From NCBI GenBank assembly GCA_039679645.1, contig JBDKUO010000015.1, positions 1-56,162 of the forward strand: a stretch of 56,162 nucleotides of DNA, written 5' to 3'. A program made the translations under genes and the position numbers. The notes beneath the pieces are model-generated. The model was not told the DNA's origin and did not search any database. It was given only the letters and a program-made list of their open reading frames with translations. The stretch is from Armatimonadota bacterium. GTDB taxonomy: Bacteria; Armatimonadota; UBA5829. Shown in pieces: positions 31,845 through 40,589 of the stretch (position 1 is its first letter; every line of letters begins with the position of its first letter).

Positions 31845-33920
31845 CTATGACACTGCGGTAATAATCTCCAGAACCGTATCCACAGGGTCAACACACTCCG
31901 CCGGTATCGTGAGATACAGCCCGTCTTCTACATATTTCCACTCAACAGACCTGCCGTCAATGTTCTGCACAGATTTCACTCCATTCGCAAGACCCTTTAC
32001 AATAACTGTATTCTCTGAGCAGTCGAGAATGTGCAGATATATGCTGTTGTCTTTGCTCACAGCATAACCCCAGGTCTGCTGCGGAAGGTCGGCGGGACGG
32101 GTCGAGTAGATCGCCTTTCCATTGCGCTCCATGAACTTCCCGATATCCTTGAGCCTGTCTATCTGCTCAGGTGGAAATTCACCGGATGGGGTGGGTCCGA
32201 CATTGAGCAGCAGGTTAGCGCCCTTGCCCACCACTGTCACAAGCTGCCGGATCAGCTCTTCCGATGATCGATAGTTCATATCGGATGGAGTGTATCCCCA
32301 GTTATCGTTCATGGTGTCGCAGACCTCGATAGGCCAGAAATCACGGCTCGGCTCGGGCATCGGCGACATCACCAGACGCCCCTGGGAGTCATAATTGCAG
32401 ATGTTGGTCATATCGCGTTCGACTGCTATGAAGTCACAGGACATGACAACCGCATGAGGCTGCTTGCTGCGAATGGTTTCAAGGGCTTTCTGGCCGCGGT
32501 AGCGCCCAAGCAGGGAGCCCATGTCGAACCAGAACCCGGCCACGTTGCCATAACGCGAGCAGAGTTCATCGACCTGACCCTCCATGTAGCGGGTATATTC
32601 AGGCAACTGGGGAGCGAAGTCGGGGAAATGCCAGTCTATCATTGAATAATAGAACATTAGCTCCATATCGCCCGCCGCGCACGCCTTGCTCAGTTCATCA
32701 GCAATATCCCGATGCGGGCCGGTCTTGACTGTGGTGTGGTCCGTCAGGTGGCTGTCGAAGAGGCAGTAGCCGTCGTGGTGCTTCGTGCCGAAAGTCATAT
32801 ACTTTGCGCCGGACTCACTTGCCAACTTAACCCACTGCGCCGCATCGAACTTTTCAGGCTTAAATGTATCCGCCTGGCGGTCATACTCCTCGAAAGGAAT
32901 ATTTTCTCTGAATACCGCCCACTCGCCGTGTCCCAGGATCGAGTACAGCCCCCAGTGGATGAATATACCGAACTTCATATCCTTGAAGTGCTCCTGGTCG
33001 GCAGTGAGCGGCGGCCAGTCTGTTTTGAGCGGCCCTTCGATCACTGTTCCCTTCCAGAGGACTTCCGGCGCGGCATAATGCAGGTCCGGCTTAGTGTAGC
33101 ACCAGTGGAAGAAATCGGTGAGAGTGCCGTCGAATATCGCCCGCTTGGAGTTTGCCCAGGTCTTTTGGTCGCCTGTGGCGTAGTAGAGATACACTTTGTC
33201 CTCAAACTCGACCAGGTCCGGGTCCGATGCATTTATACCCTCATCGCCTTCGGCTGTGAGTATCGGGTTGCGCGGGGAGAGTTCCCAGTTTATCAGGTCC
33301 TTTGAACGGGTCATATAAGTGTCGAACCGCCAGTCAGGAGTCATATGCTCCAGGTAGAGCATATAGAAATACCCCTCCATATAGCGCAGGCACGGGCAGG
33401 CCGTGTAGCGGTCTTTATATGAGCCGGCGTTGGATATCTTCGTCCAGTTGAGCAGGTCTTTGGACTCGGCGAAGAGAATCGTGAACGCTACATATTGCGG
33501 GTCGTTGGTCTCATAGGCCATCACAAACCGTCCGTCCGCCCAGCAGACGGATGTGTTGAACAGATGCTCAGTAGGTTCCTGCTCGATCACGAGCTTGCTC
33601 TCCCAATGCTTGAGGTCGCCCGAATAAAAGACTGTGACGTCGTTCCAGTCGTTGTTCTCATGGCGGGATGCAAATACATAGAACTTATTGTCATGGATAA
33701 TCGCGCAGGCCAAGCCATATCCCTGAGCGAACTGTGTGAGTATATCGCCTGTCTCGACATCTTTTATTTGCAGATAATGTGCTTCATTCGGACCCTCGGC
33801 AGGGCGGACACACTCCAAAAGCAGCAGCCGGCCGTTATGGACCAGCGGCGTCACTTCCATCATGTTTTTCTGTGTTTCGGGCTGTTTGACCAGACTCATG
33901 TTTGCCAGTTGTTTGCTCAA
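31845..33920 (-). CDS. Beta-propeller (GH43/GH32-like) fused to GH29 alpha-L-fucosidase
   Basis: The 691-residue product joins two carbohydrate-active modules. Residues about 20-290 contain repeated blades with SKDLLNWTKI, SKDLINWELSPRNPIL and YTACPCLRYMEGYFYMLYLE, as in five-bladed glycosidase propellers. Residues about 300-691 are a GH29 alpha-L-fucosidase: MKFGIFIHWGLYSILGHGEW, TFGTKHHDGYCLFDSHLTDH, and the nucleophile Asp466 in GFWFDMG. Conserved NLLLNVGPTPSGEFP follows. No signal peptide is visible, so it acts on imported oligosaccharides. TTG at 33920 is the probable start; ATG at 33899 is possible. A CE-type or lectin role for the propeller cannot be excluded. Confidence 0.85.
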   Translation of the reverse strand: MSKQLANMSLVKQPETQKNMMEVTPLVHNGRLLLLECVRPAEGPNEAHYLQIKDVETGDILTQFAQGYGLACAIIHDNKFYVFASRHENNDWNDVTVFYSGDLKHWESKLVIEQEPTEHLFNTSVCWADGRFVMAYETNDPQYVAFTILFAESKDLLNWTKISNAGSYKDRYTACPCLRYMEGYFYMLYLEHMTPDWRFDTYMTRSKDLINWELSPRNPILTAEGDEGINASDPDLVEFEDKVYLYYATGDQKTWANSKRAIFDGTLTDFFHWCYTKPDLHYAAPEVLWKGTVIEGPLKTDWPPLTADQEHFKDMKFGIFIHWGLYSILGHGEWAVFRENIPFEEYDRQADTFKPEKFDAAQWVKLASESGAKYMTFGTKHHDGYCLFDSHLTDHTTVKTGPHRDIADELSKACAAGDMELMFYYSMIDWHFPDFAPQLPEYTRYMEGQVDELCSRYGNVAGFWFDMGSLLGRYRGQKALETIRSKQPHAVVMSCDFIAVERDMTNICNYDSQGRLVMSPMPEPSRDFWPIEVCDTMNDNWGYTPSDMNYRSSEELIRQLVTVVGKGANLLLNVGPTPSGEFPPEQIDRLKDIGKFMERNGKAIYSTRPADLPQQTWGYAVSKDNSIYLHILDCSENTVIVKGLANGVKSVQNIDGRSVEWKYVEDGLYLTIPAECVDPVDTVLEIITAVS

Positions 33921-33937
33921 TTGCTACCACCACTTCA

Positions 33938-34066
33938 ATTTAGTATTGGGTATATTGTATTGATTATTGTTCTAGTGCGCACAACCCCCTGCTCCCTCTC
34001 CTGGGGGAGAGGGTTGGGGTGAGGGCGCACCTGATTTGATATTGAGTATATTGTATTGATTATTTG
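33938..34066. repeat. GC-rich palindrome flanked by direct copies of the AT-rich repeat
   Basis: The 33-base AT-rich array occurs at 33938-33970 and again at 34034-34066 in the same orientation with 28 identical positions. Between them lies a palindrome: GTGCGCAC (33975-33982) against GGGCGCAC (34023-34030) outside, and CCCTCTCC/GGAGAGGG (33994-34001, 34006-34013) inside. The TAA of the neighbouring minus-strand gene lies in the second AT-rich copy. Confidence 0.8.
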
Positions 34067-36063
34067 CTCTCCATGAGCAGTCTCATATGCCAGGGTTCTA
34101 TACTCGGCAGCACAAATTCCTTGTAGTCTGAAAATGTATTTTTTGCTGTAATAATTGTCTCCTCGCAAGCCATATCGAACACGCTTAACATGTCCTTATC
34201 CGTGCGCAGCATTATAGTCAGATCATCGGCGACATCATGGCTGGAATTGGTGAAAACAACCGCCTGCCTGCCGTCATTGGTCCTGCGCGCCCAGAGATTG
34301 ATCTTGTGATATGAGCTGATGTACGCGGCGAGCCTGTCTTTGCTGAGCCAGCGCATCAGCGACTTGATCTGTGCCGACTTTGAATACTCCTGCACAAATG
34401 TCCATGGGTAATACCCCGCAACGCATACCCGCCCGCCCAGAGCGTTCTCATATATACCCATACAGCAGTTTGAAAGCTCTTTGCCTGAGTAGTCGACCAG
34501 CCGGGTGAGTATGCCGCAGGCGTCTTCCTTTGGTATGAGCCTTGCAGCCGGGCAAAGCCAGGACAAAAAAGACTGTCTGCAGTCTCGCATGCTCCCGGCA
34601 AGATCACTATTGATCGGGTGATCGACAAACTCCTCGATCCCGTCATGATCGACATAGCCATCTACGTCGAAGCCCGTGAAGCGCCCATAGCCCAGCTTGT
34701 TCAGACACTCCAGAGCCTTTGCGTCCATGTAGACCCCGGAGGAGAGTATCTTGAGGATTGTCTGATCATCCATGGCAAGAGCGCTCTCCGCCGTAAGAGC
34801 CGTGATCTGAGCGTGGTCGAGAGAGTAGGCGGCGGGCAGCCCGAGTTCCAACAGCTCGGATGCGTGCGAGCCGGACGTGCCGGGGTGATCGCAGTTGAGC
34901 CAGTCACCCTCGCCTGTGATGAAGCCGTTCTTGTTCCAGCCGGTGTATATCCCCTCGGGCGCAGACCTGCCCATTGTCCCTGCCAGCAGATCGTAAAACG
35001 GCCTGCTTGCGGCAATGCGTTCGAGTATGGGCTTATATTGATGCAAGTGTGGGTTGGCTCCGGCCCTTGCATTAGCCGTCAAAACATTGAAAGCAGTGCC
35101 GGTGCAGCCTGCTGCTATGTGCGAGGCAGCTTCCAGAGCGGTGGCGTGCGCGCTCTTTTTGAGCGCCTGATACGGGAAGTTTTCGATCTCGGACTGAATG
35201 CACTCTACCCATGGCGGCAGGAGTGATACCTGACGGCCAATATCTTGAGACTTACCTGCCAGCTCGCTCATCCGGTCATCGGCGTAAAAGCCTCCGCCCG
35301 GCCTCCACAGGACAGGTGTATTATCAGGTCCGGCGAGAGTCTTTGCCCACCTGTCAAAATCATAGCCTTCGAAGAACCGGTCACCGGTCATAAAACCCAG
35401 GGGCATACTCGGCTCAATCTTATGCACTGTCTTTTCGATGAGTTCGAAGAGCCGGTTTATTGTGCTTCGGTTATGTTCGATCCAGAGTTTTCGGATGTCC
35501 GTCTTGCCGCTGTTGAATGCCTCTGCCAGAGACTCCCGGGTAAACCTTGTGCCCGATTCGGACTCGAATATGCCAAGGCAGTTATCGCAGAAGCAGCCGT
35601 TTCCTATGGGCATGTGTCCAAAACGGATGTCATCGTCTATCCAGATGTAGTCCGGCCTGCACGATGCAATTATCTCAGATAGCTGCCTGATGTAGTCGCG
35701 CGCTTGCTCATCATTAGGGCACAACACTGCTCGCGATACATCGCCGTGTATATTGGTCATCCGGCTAAAGTTGCCCGTGAGAGAGCCAGTGAGGTTTTCT
35801 TCATGATGGCCGATAGTCGTAAGAATATTTACACCCGCGCCATAGCCATGACTGCGGATTGCGGTTAACCTGTCGGTAATAATGGGCGCGCGCTGCTGCA
35901 TGCTCTCAAGTGAAAGAGGAGCGTGCGTATCCGAAGTGAATAACACTATGTCATCAGTGATGCCGCCGAACCCGTCAAGCAGGTCCAGCAGTTCGCCGAA
36001 GAAGTCCTCGTCCATCCACAAAGATGCGCAGATCCTAAATGAGACTGATGATCTATCTACCAT
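34060..36063 (-). CDS. Glycosidase-like protein of unassigned family
   Basis: I do not recognise a named family. The product of 667 residues looks like a TIM-barrel hydrolase. N-terminal DDIVLFTSDTHAPLSLESM, RPDYIWIDDDIRFGHMP with an adjacent CFCDNC pair, and a mid-region with LLPPWVECIQSEIENFPYQA resemble glycoside-hydrolase barrels. The C-terminal part (RAYISSYHKINLWARR-like region near 590, then VVFTNSSHDVADDLTI) looks like a beta-sandwich. No signal peptide is visible. ATG at 36063 overlaps the DUF2207 stop, and its ribosome site GGAGGAGGTGG lies within the glycine codons of that gene's tail. Its neighbour downstream is a fucosidase fusion, so a sugar-degrading role is likely but unproven. 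Confidence 0.65.
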   Translation of the reverse strand: MVDRSSVSFRICASLWMDEDFFGELLDLLDGFGGITDDIVLFTSDTHAPLSLESMQQRAPIITDRLTAIRSHGYGAGVNILTTIGHHEENLTGSLTGNFSRMTNIHGDVSRAVLCPNDEQARDYIRQLSEIIASCRPDYIWIDDDIRFGHMPIGNGCFCDNCLGIFESESGTRFTRESLAEAFNSGKTDIRKLWIEHNRSTINRLFELIEKTVHKIEPSMPLGFMTGDRFFEGYDFDRWAKTLAGPDNTPVLWRPGGGFYADDRMSELAGKSQDIGRQVSLLPPWVECIQSEIENFPYQALKKSAHATALEAASHIAAGCTGTAFNVLTANARAGANPHLHQYKPILERIAASRPFYDLLAGTMGRSAPEGIYTGWNKNGFITGEGDWLNCDHPGTSGSHASELLELGLPAAYSLDHAQITALTAESALAMDDQTILKILSSGVYMDAKALECLNKLGYGRFTGFDVDGYVDHDGIEEFVDHPINSDLAGSMRDCRQSFLSWLCPAARLIPKEDACGILTRLVDYSGKELSNCCMGIYENALGGRVCVAGYYPWTFVQEYSKSAQIKSLMRWLSKDRLAAYISSYHKINLWARRTNDGRQAVVFTNSSHDVADDLTIMLRTDKDMLSVFDMACEETIITAKNTFSDYKEFVLPSIEPWHMRLLMESK

Positions 36064-37805
36064 CCGCCGCCACCTCCTCCGCCGCATCCGCCGCCGGAGA
36101 AACCGCCTGAAAAACCGCTGCCGCCACCGAAGAAGCTTGAACCGCCACTGCCGTTTGACCTTGGCTGTGAAGCCATATTGCTGCCCCAGCTATATGTGGC
36201 GACATTCAAGTCATGGGCGAAAATTGTCGGGTGGAATGTGCCGTCATAGCCCTCATACCATTCAGGTGGTTTGGTCTGCAGCCCATCAAATGCCTGCGCC
36301 CATCTCTCGGCGATATCGAGCGCTATAGCATACGGCAGGAATTTCTCGAAGTAGCCCTGCCTCTCCTGATATTCGATCTCGGCTCGCTCTGCGCGCGAAA
36401 GATACTCCTCAAAACCCTTCACGCCAAGCAGTGCATCCTTACCTTTAGCGGTCTTTTTGGGCATGACCCAGGAGGAGATTGCCAGCATGACCCCGCAGAC
36501 CGCTATTGCGAATACCCAACCTACTGATATATGCAGCGGCATATCACCTGAACTGAGTATGAATCCTCCGAAAAATCCAAACACTGCAATTGGCGCTCCT
36601 ATGCCCAGATAGCTCTTGCGGACCCGGTCCGGCCTGCTGTTGAAATAACCCCGTTCGACCATCGAGTCATAAAGCATATCCTGCAGGAGCGGAATATGGG
36701 CATAAAACTTTTGGGCAAGGCTCGATACAATGCAGAAATCCATGCCATTAAAGAGGGCATTGATGAGCAGTTTATCAAAATCGCTGAGATTTTGGTCTTT
36801 CTTGATTTCATCATTCGGTTTTGTGAGTCTGAGAGTGTAATCGGTTTTTGTCGAGATGAAACTCTTCACCTTCTCGGATTCGATCTTGATATATCCTCGC
36901 ACCGCAAGGTCTATAATCGAGGCGGTTATATCCCGCATATCGACGCGCTCGTCTATCAATGTGCCGATCTCCGCCGGGCTCATACTCTCCGGTGGATCAT
37001 AGACAGTCATCTCGCTCTTGCCGGTATCGGGGTCGCGCCCTTCTTTGAGCCATAGGAGCCACAGACCAAGCAAGAAGATAGGTGGCAGGAAGAAATAGCC
37101 GTTGTCCGAGACGAACCACTTCGCCTCCTGCGAAAAGCTCGGCTGGATCACCAGACCTTTCGGCCAGCCTACGACTATAGTCATCGACTCGCCGGGGTTG
37201 ATCGCACGTTTCATCCAGAACCTGGCCGTGCGGCTGTCGGCAACGTCGCTGAAGCCGTCCGAGCTTGTGGAGCCGAACGCGCCGGTGTATGAAGCCGTCC
37301 GGATCGAGTTGGCTTTTGCACCGTTTGGGATAGTCACTACGCAGGTCGCGTTATTGACCGGCACTTCCCACTCCGGCCCGACTACATTCAAATATACCTC
37401 GTCGTAATCGTCAAAGAAATGCACAGCCCGCCAGAGCTTATATTTAATGACATACGTCTTCGGCCTATCCAACAGGATATCGGCATCGCCTATTCTTATG
37501 TCGATCTTTCCGCCTGAAGCCGTCTGCTTGTATGTCTGCGCTGCGCCCGTATTGTCAGTTACGCTAAGGGTTGTTTCTCTGATTCGATAATTGTTGCCGT
37601 ATCTGTCCTTGCCCGAAAGTGGAATGTCGCGATAGATACCGTGATGCGGATCGTTCGTGAAGTCTGCAGTGATGGTCTCGGCGACTATCACGCCGCCGTC
37701 TTTTTGAATATCCAAGCGCGTGTCGTAACTTGTGATCTGCCACGCCATTACCGGTGTAGTGTAAAGTAGAGCAACTGCGATCAGAACATGCTTGAGTGTC
37801 TTCAT
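36057..37805 (-). CDS. DUF2207 membrane protein with glycine-rich tail
   Basis: The 582-residue protein starts with a signal peptide (about 1-21, ending VMAW). An extracytoplasmic DUF2207 domain follows: YDTRLDIQKDGGVIVAETIT, HHGIYRDIPL and FWMKRAINPGESMTIVVGWP. A membrane segment lies near 242-260, then comes a cytoplasmic region, two more membrane segments near 400-470, and a C-terminal tail that is almost pure Gly, Ser and Phe. DUF2207 proteins commonly pair with LemA; both are envelope proteins of unknown function. Its ATG overlaps the lemA stop by four bases. The glycine codons at the end double as the ribosome site of the next gene. Confidence 0.88.
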   Translation of the reverse strand: MKTLKHVLIAVALLYTTPVMAWQITSYDTRLDIQKDGGVIVAETITADFTNDPHHGIYRDIPLSGKDRYGNNYRIRETTLSVTDNTGAAQTYKQTASGGKIDIRIGDADILLDRPKTYVIKYKLWRAVHFFDDYDEVYLNVVGPEWEVPVNNATCVVTIPNGAKANSIRTASYTGAFGSTSSDGFSDVADSRTARFWMKRAINPGESMTIVVGWPKGLVIQPSFSQEAKWFVSDNGYFFLPPIFLLGLWLLWLKEGRDPDTGKSEMTVYDPPESMSPAEIGTLIDERVDMRDITASIIDLAVRGYIKIESEKVKSFISTKTDYTLRLTKPNDEIKKDQNLSDFDKLLINALFNGMDFCIVSSLAQKFYAHIPLLQDMLYDSMVERGYFNSRPDRVRKSYLGIGAPIAVFGFFGGFILSSGDMPLHISVGWVFAIAVCGVMLAISSWVMPKKTAKGKDALLGVKGFEEYLSRAERAEIEYQERQGYFEKFLPYAIALDIAERWAQAFDGLQTKPPEWYEGYDGTFHPTIFAHDLNVATYSWGSNMASQPRSNGSGGSSFFGGGSGFSGGFSGGGCGGGGGGGW

Positions 37806-38353
37806 CGCTCCTCCATTTTGATATGCGGTGACTCTCTCTCATCGTCCGCCGCGCCGAAATATTCCTGTCTGCCGAACCCGAACCAGCCCGCGACCAGGTT
37901 GGACGGAAACATCTCGCACTTTGTGTTTATATCGCGCACCACCGCGTTGTAGTATCGGCGGGCGTATTGGATGTGGTCCTCAATATCTGTAAGCTGCTTT
38001 TGGAGGTCGCGGAAGTTAGCGTCGGCCTTAAGCTCAGGGTAACTCTCAGCAACAGCAAATATTGACTTTATCGCGCCGGATAGATCGTTCTCAGCGCCTG
38101 CCTTCTCACCTATGCCTTCAAGTTGAGCAGCTTTTGCCCTGAGATTTGCTACATCCTCAAACACACTCTTCTCGTGGGAGGCGTAACCCTGCACAGCCGC
38201 CACAAGGTTCGGCACGAGGTCATGCCTGCGCTTGAGCTGGACGTCCACATCTGCCCAGGCGTTTCTCGCTCTGTTGCGCAGCGATGCGAAGGCGTTATAA
38301 GTCAAAACAACATAAACAAGTGCCGCGAATATGACACCTAAAATTATCCACAT
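37802..38353 (-). CDS. lemA: LemA family protein
   Basis: LemA proteins are membrane-anchored helical proteins, probably with a short extracellular N-terminus and a coiled cytoplasmic part. The 183-residue product has one N-terminal membrane helix (IILGVIFAALVYVVLTYNAF) and the LemA signature AWADVDVQLKRRHDLVPNLV. It continues with LQKQLTDIEDHIQYARRYYN and VRDINTKCEMFPSNLVAGWF. The function is not established. It is the first gene of a minus-strand unit with DUF2207 and a glycosidase-like gene, and lies opposite lepA across a two-hairpin element. Confidence 0.93.
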   Translation of the reverse strand: MWIILGVIFAALVYVVLTYNAFASLRNRARNAWADVDVQLKRRHDLVPNLVAAVQGYASHEKSVFEDVANLRAKAAQLEGIGEKAGAENDLSGAIKSIFAVAESYPELKADANFRDLQKQLTDIEDHIQYARRYYNAVVRDINTKCEMFPSNLVAGWFGFGRQEYFGAADDERESPHIKMEER

Positions 38354-38439
38354 ATTGATACCCCATTGGATATTTGCCGTTGAGTGCTATTCTTCCTGCT
38401 GAATATATTGAATCTGTTACAAGCCATCTTTGTTGTAGT

Positions 38440-38580
38440 GGCGAAGCAATTGCCCGGTAAGGTTGGTTGATCCTTGGGCTTTAATCGCAATTGCTTCGCC
38501 CTGAAGCACATTCCGTCGTGGGTGAAGCATTTGCGGCGAAATTTCAGAAGCTTACGTAAAGCGAATGGCAAATGCTTCAC
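38440..38580. repeat. Two-hairpin repeat element, copy 1
   Basis: Hairpin 1: GGCGAAGCAATTGC (38440-38453) and GCAATTGCTTCGCC (38487-38500), a perfect 14-pair stem. Hairpin 2: GTGAAGCATTTGC (38522-38534) and GCAAATGCTTCAC (38568-38580), a perfect 13-pair stem around a 33-base loop beginning GGCGAAATTTCAGAAGCT. It occupies the divergent lemA/lepA gap; a related element lies at 41674-41814. GGCGAAGCATTTGC-type palindromes are seen in other environmental genomes, so the family may be widespread. Confidence 0.88.
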
Positions 38581-38641
38581 TCCTACATGTACAACAGGCC
38601 TCAAGTTCTACGTTCTGCTTCCCTGAGAGTCCTTAATCTGA

Positions 38642-38658
38642 TAAAATATACAGTAATG
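38642..38658 (+). promoter_or_regulatory. Possible -10 box for leaderless lepA
   Basis: TAAAAT at 38642-38647 lies nine bases before the ATG at 38656, so transcription would start within a base or two of the start codon. No ribosome-binding site precedes the ATG. The -35 region is poor (TTCCCT). Confidence 0.35.
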
Positions 38659-40467
38659 GACAACTCTCAATCGCACATACGCAATTTTTGCATTATAGCT
38701 CACATAGACCACGGCAAGTCAACCTTAGCTGACCGCATACTCGAGTTTACCGGCGCGGTGGATCCCAAGAACATGAAAGAGCAGCTCCTGGACGGAATGG
38801 ACCTGGAGCGCGAACGCGGGATCACGATCAAGATGACGGCAGTCCGGCTCGAATATAAGGCCAAGGATGGCAATACCTATGAGCTCAACCTTATCGATAC
38901 GCCCGGTCACGTCGATTTTGCCTACGAAGTATCTCGCTCACTGGCTGCATGCGAGGGCGCGGTGCTGGTGGTAGACGCCTGCCAGGGTGTGGAGGCGCAG
39001 ACACTCGCCAACGCCAACCTTGCGATGAACCACAACCTCGAGATCATCCCGGTGATCAACAAGATCGATATGGAACGCGCCGACCCGGATAGAGTGGCTG
39101 ATGAGATCGAGAGCGTGCTTGCTATAGACGCGACCGACGCCATTTTGGCGAGCGCTAAAATGGGGATCGGCACACAGGATATACTCGAAGCGATTGTGAC
39201 GAGGGTCCCGCCGCCGTCGGGCGACCCGGCAAAGCCACTGCGCGCGTTGATTTTTGATTCCCATTTCGACCAATACCTGGGAGTAGTGGCATATGTTCGT
39301 GTGGTCGACGGTGAGATCAAGCCCAACATGCGTATTCAGATGATGGCCAGCGGCAAGGAGTTTGAAATCGCGTCCGTCGGCATTTTCAAGCCCGATATGG
39401 TCGCTACGGATAGCCTTGGCGCGGGTGAGGTCGGATACATCACTGCCGGTATAAAAAACGTTGGGGATACTCGGGTCGGCGACACCGTAACCGACGCCTC
39501 TCGTCACGCCGACAAGGCTCTTCCGGGCTATCGCGAAGTGCAGCCGATGGTCTACTGCGGGCTCTACCCGACAGATTCACAGCAGTATACCGGTCTTCGC
39601 GACGCTCTATCCAAGCTCCAGCTCAACGATGCGGCTCTCACATATCAGCCTGAAAGCTCAGCCGCTCTCGGTTTCGGCTTTAGATGCGGATTTTTGGGGT
39701 TACTGCATATGGAGATAGTGCAGGAGCGCCTGGAGCGTGAGTTCGACCTAAACCTGATCGCTACAGCCCCCAGCGTTATCTATCGCGTGCTCAGGACTAA
39801 CGGCGAAGTGATCGATATAGACAACCCCAACGACCTGCCAGAGCCGACTGAGATCGATGCAGTTGAGGAGCCTTACGTCAACGCGTCGATCATCGTGCCC
39901 AAGGACTATGTCGGCGTCACAATCGAGCTTTGCCAGGAGAGGCGCGGGCTGTATCAGTCCATGGATTATCCCGCTGCCGACCGAGTAATGATCCTCTTCA
40001 AGCTCCCCTTGGCTGAGATATTGATGGACTTTTTCGACGCGCTTAAGAGCCGCACGCGGGGATATGCGTCGTTCGACTACGAGTTCGCAGACTACGAAAA
40101 GTCTCAACTGAGCAAGCTCAACGTGTTGCTTAACGGCGACCCTGTGGACGCGCTCTCGTTCATAACTCACCGCGACCGTGCCTATACCCGTGCGAAGGTC
40201 CTCGTCGAAAAGCTGCGGGATGTGATCCCGCGCCAGCAATATGAGATCAGGGTGCAGGCAGCCCTGGGTCACAAGATAATAGCCGCGGCCACTGTCCGCC
40301 CATACCGCAAGAACGTCACTGCCAAGTGCTATGGCGGCGACATCACCCGAAAGCGCAAGCTCCTTGAAAAGCAGAAAGAGGGCAAGAAGCGCATGAAGTC
40401 CATAGGCAGCGTAGAGGTGCCTCAGGAGGCTTTCATGAGCGTGCTCAAGATAGGCGACGATAAGTAG
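38656..40467 (+). CDS. lepA: Elongation factor 4 (LepA)
   Basis: This translational GTPase acts on stalled or initiating ribosomes. The 603 residues have the G-domain motifs [21 protein letters not shown] and NKIDMERAD, the switch region LEFTGAV followed by [16 protein letters not shown], and the LepA-specific C-terminal domain with [20 protein letters not shown]. That last segment distinguishes it from EF-G. The ATG at 38656 is chosen because relatives begin near [14 protein letters not shown] and upstream sequence is hairpin element. No ribosome site is visible; a leaderless transcript is possible. An octamer-like purine array follows. Confidence 0.96.
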   Translation: MDNSQSHIRNFCIIAHIDHGKSTLADRILEFTGAVDPKNMKEQLLDGMDLERERGITIKMTAVRLEYKAKDGNTYELNLIDTPGHVDFAYEVSRSLAACEGAVLVVDACQGVEAQTLANANLAMNHNLEIIPVINKIDMERADPDRVADEIESVLAIDATDAILASAKMGIGTQDILEAIVTRVPPPSGDPAKPLRALIFDSHFDQYLGVVAYVRVVDGEIKPNMRIQMMASGKEFEIASVGIFKPDMVATDSLGAGEVGYITAGIKNVGDTRVGDTVTDASRHADKALPGYREVQPMVYCGLYPTDSQQYTGLRDALSKLQLNDAALTYQPESSAALGFGFRCGFLGLLHMEIVQERLEREFDLNLIATAPSVIYRVLRTNGEVIDIDNPNDLPEPTEIDAVEEPYVNASIIVPKDYVGVTIELCQERRGLYQSMDYPAADRVMILFKLPLAEILMDFFDALKSRTRGYASFDYEFADYEKSQLSKLNVLLNGDPVDALSFITHRDRAYTRAKVLVEKLRDVIPRQQYEIRVQAALGHKIIAAATVRPYRKNVTAKCYGGDITRKRKLLEKQKEGKKRMKSIGSVEVPQEAFMSVLKIGDDK

Positions 40468-40469
40468 CG

Positions 40470-40514
40470 GAGAGTTGAGAGTGGAGAGCAGAGAGCCCGG
40501 AGGAGAATGGTGGA
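40470..40514. repeat. GAGAGxx heptamer array after lepA
   Basis: GAGAGTT, GAGAGTG, GAGAGCA and GAGAGCC (40470-40497) follow at 7-bp period, then CGGAGGAGAATGGTGG. GGAGAATGGTGG is the exact reverse complement of CCACCATTCTCC found after the array at 27332-27361. Confidence 0.8.
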
Positions 40515-40589
40515 TGCGTAAGCTCTTCTGTTTTTGGGATGAGGCATACCTGATGTTTTTTAGACTACTAGCAATGGAGTTGGAATCAA

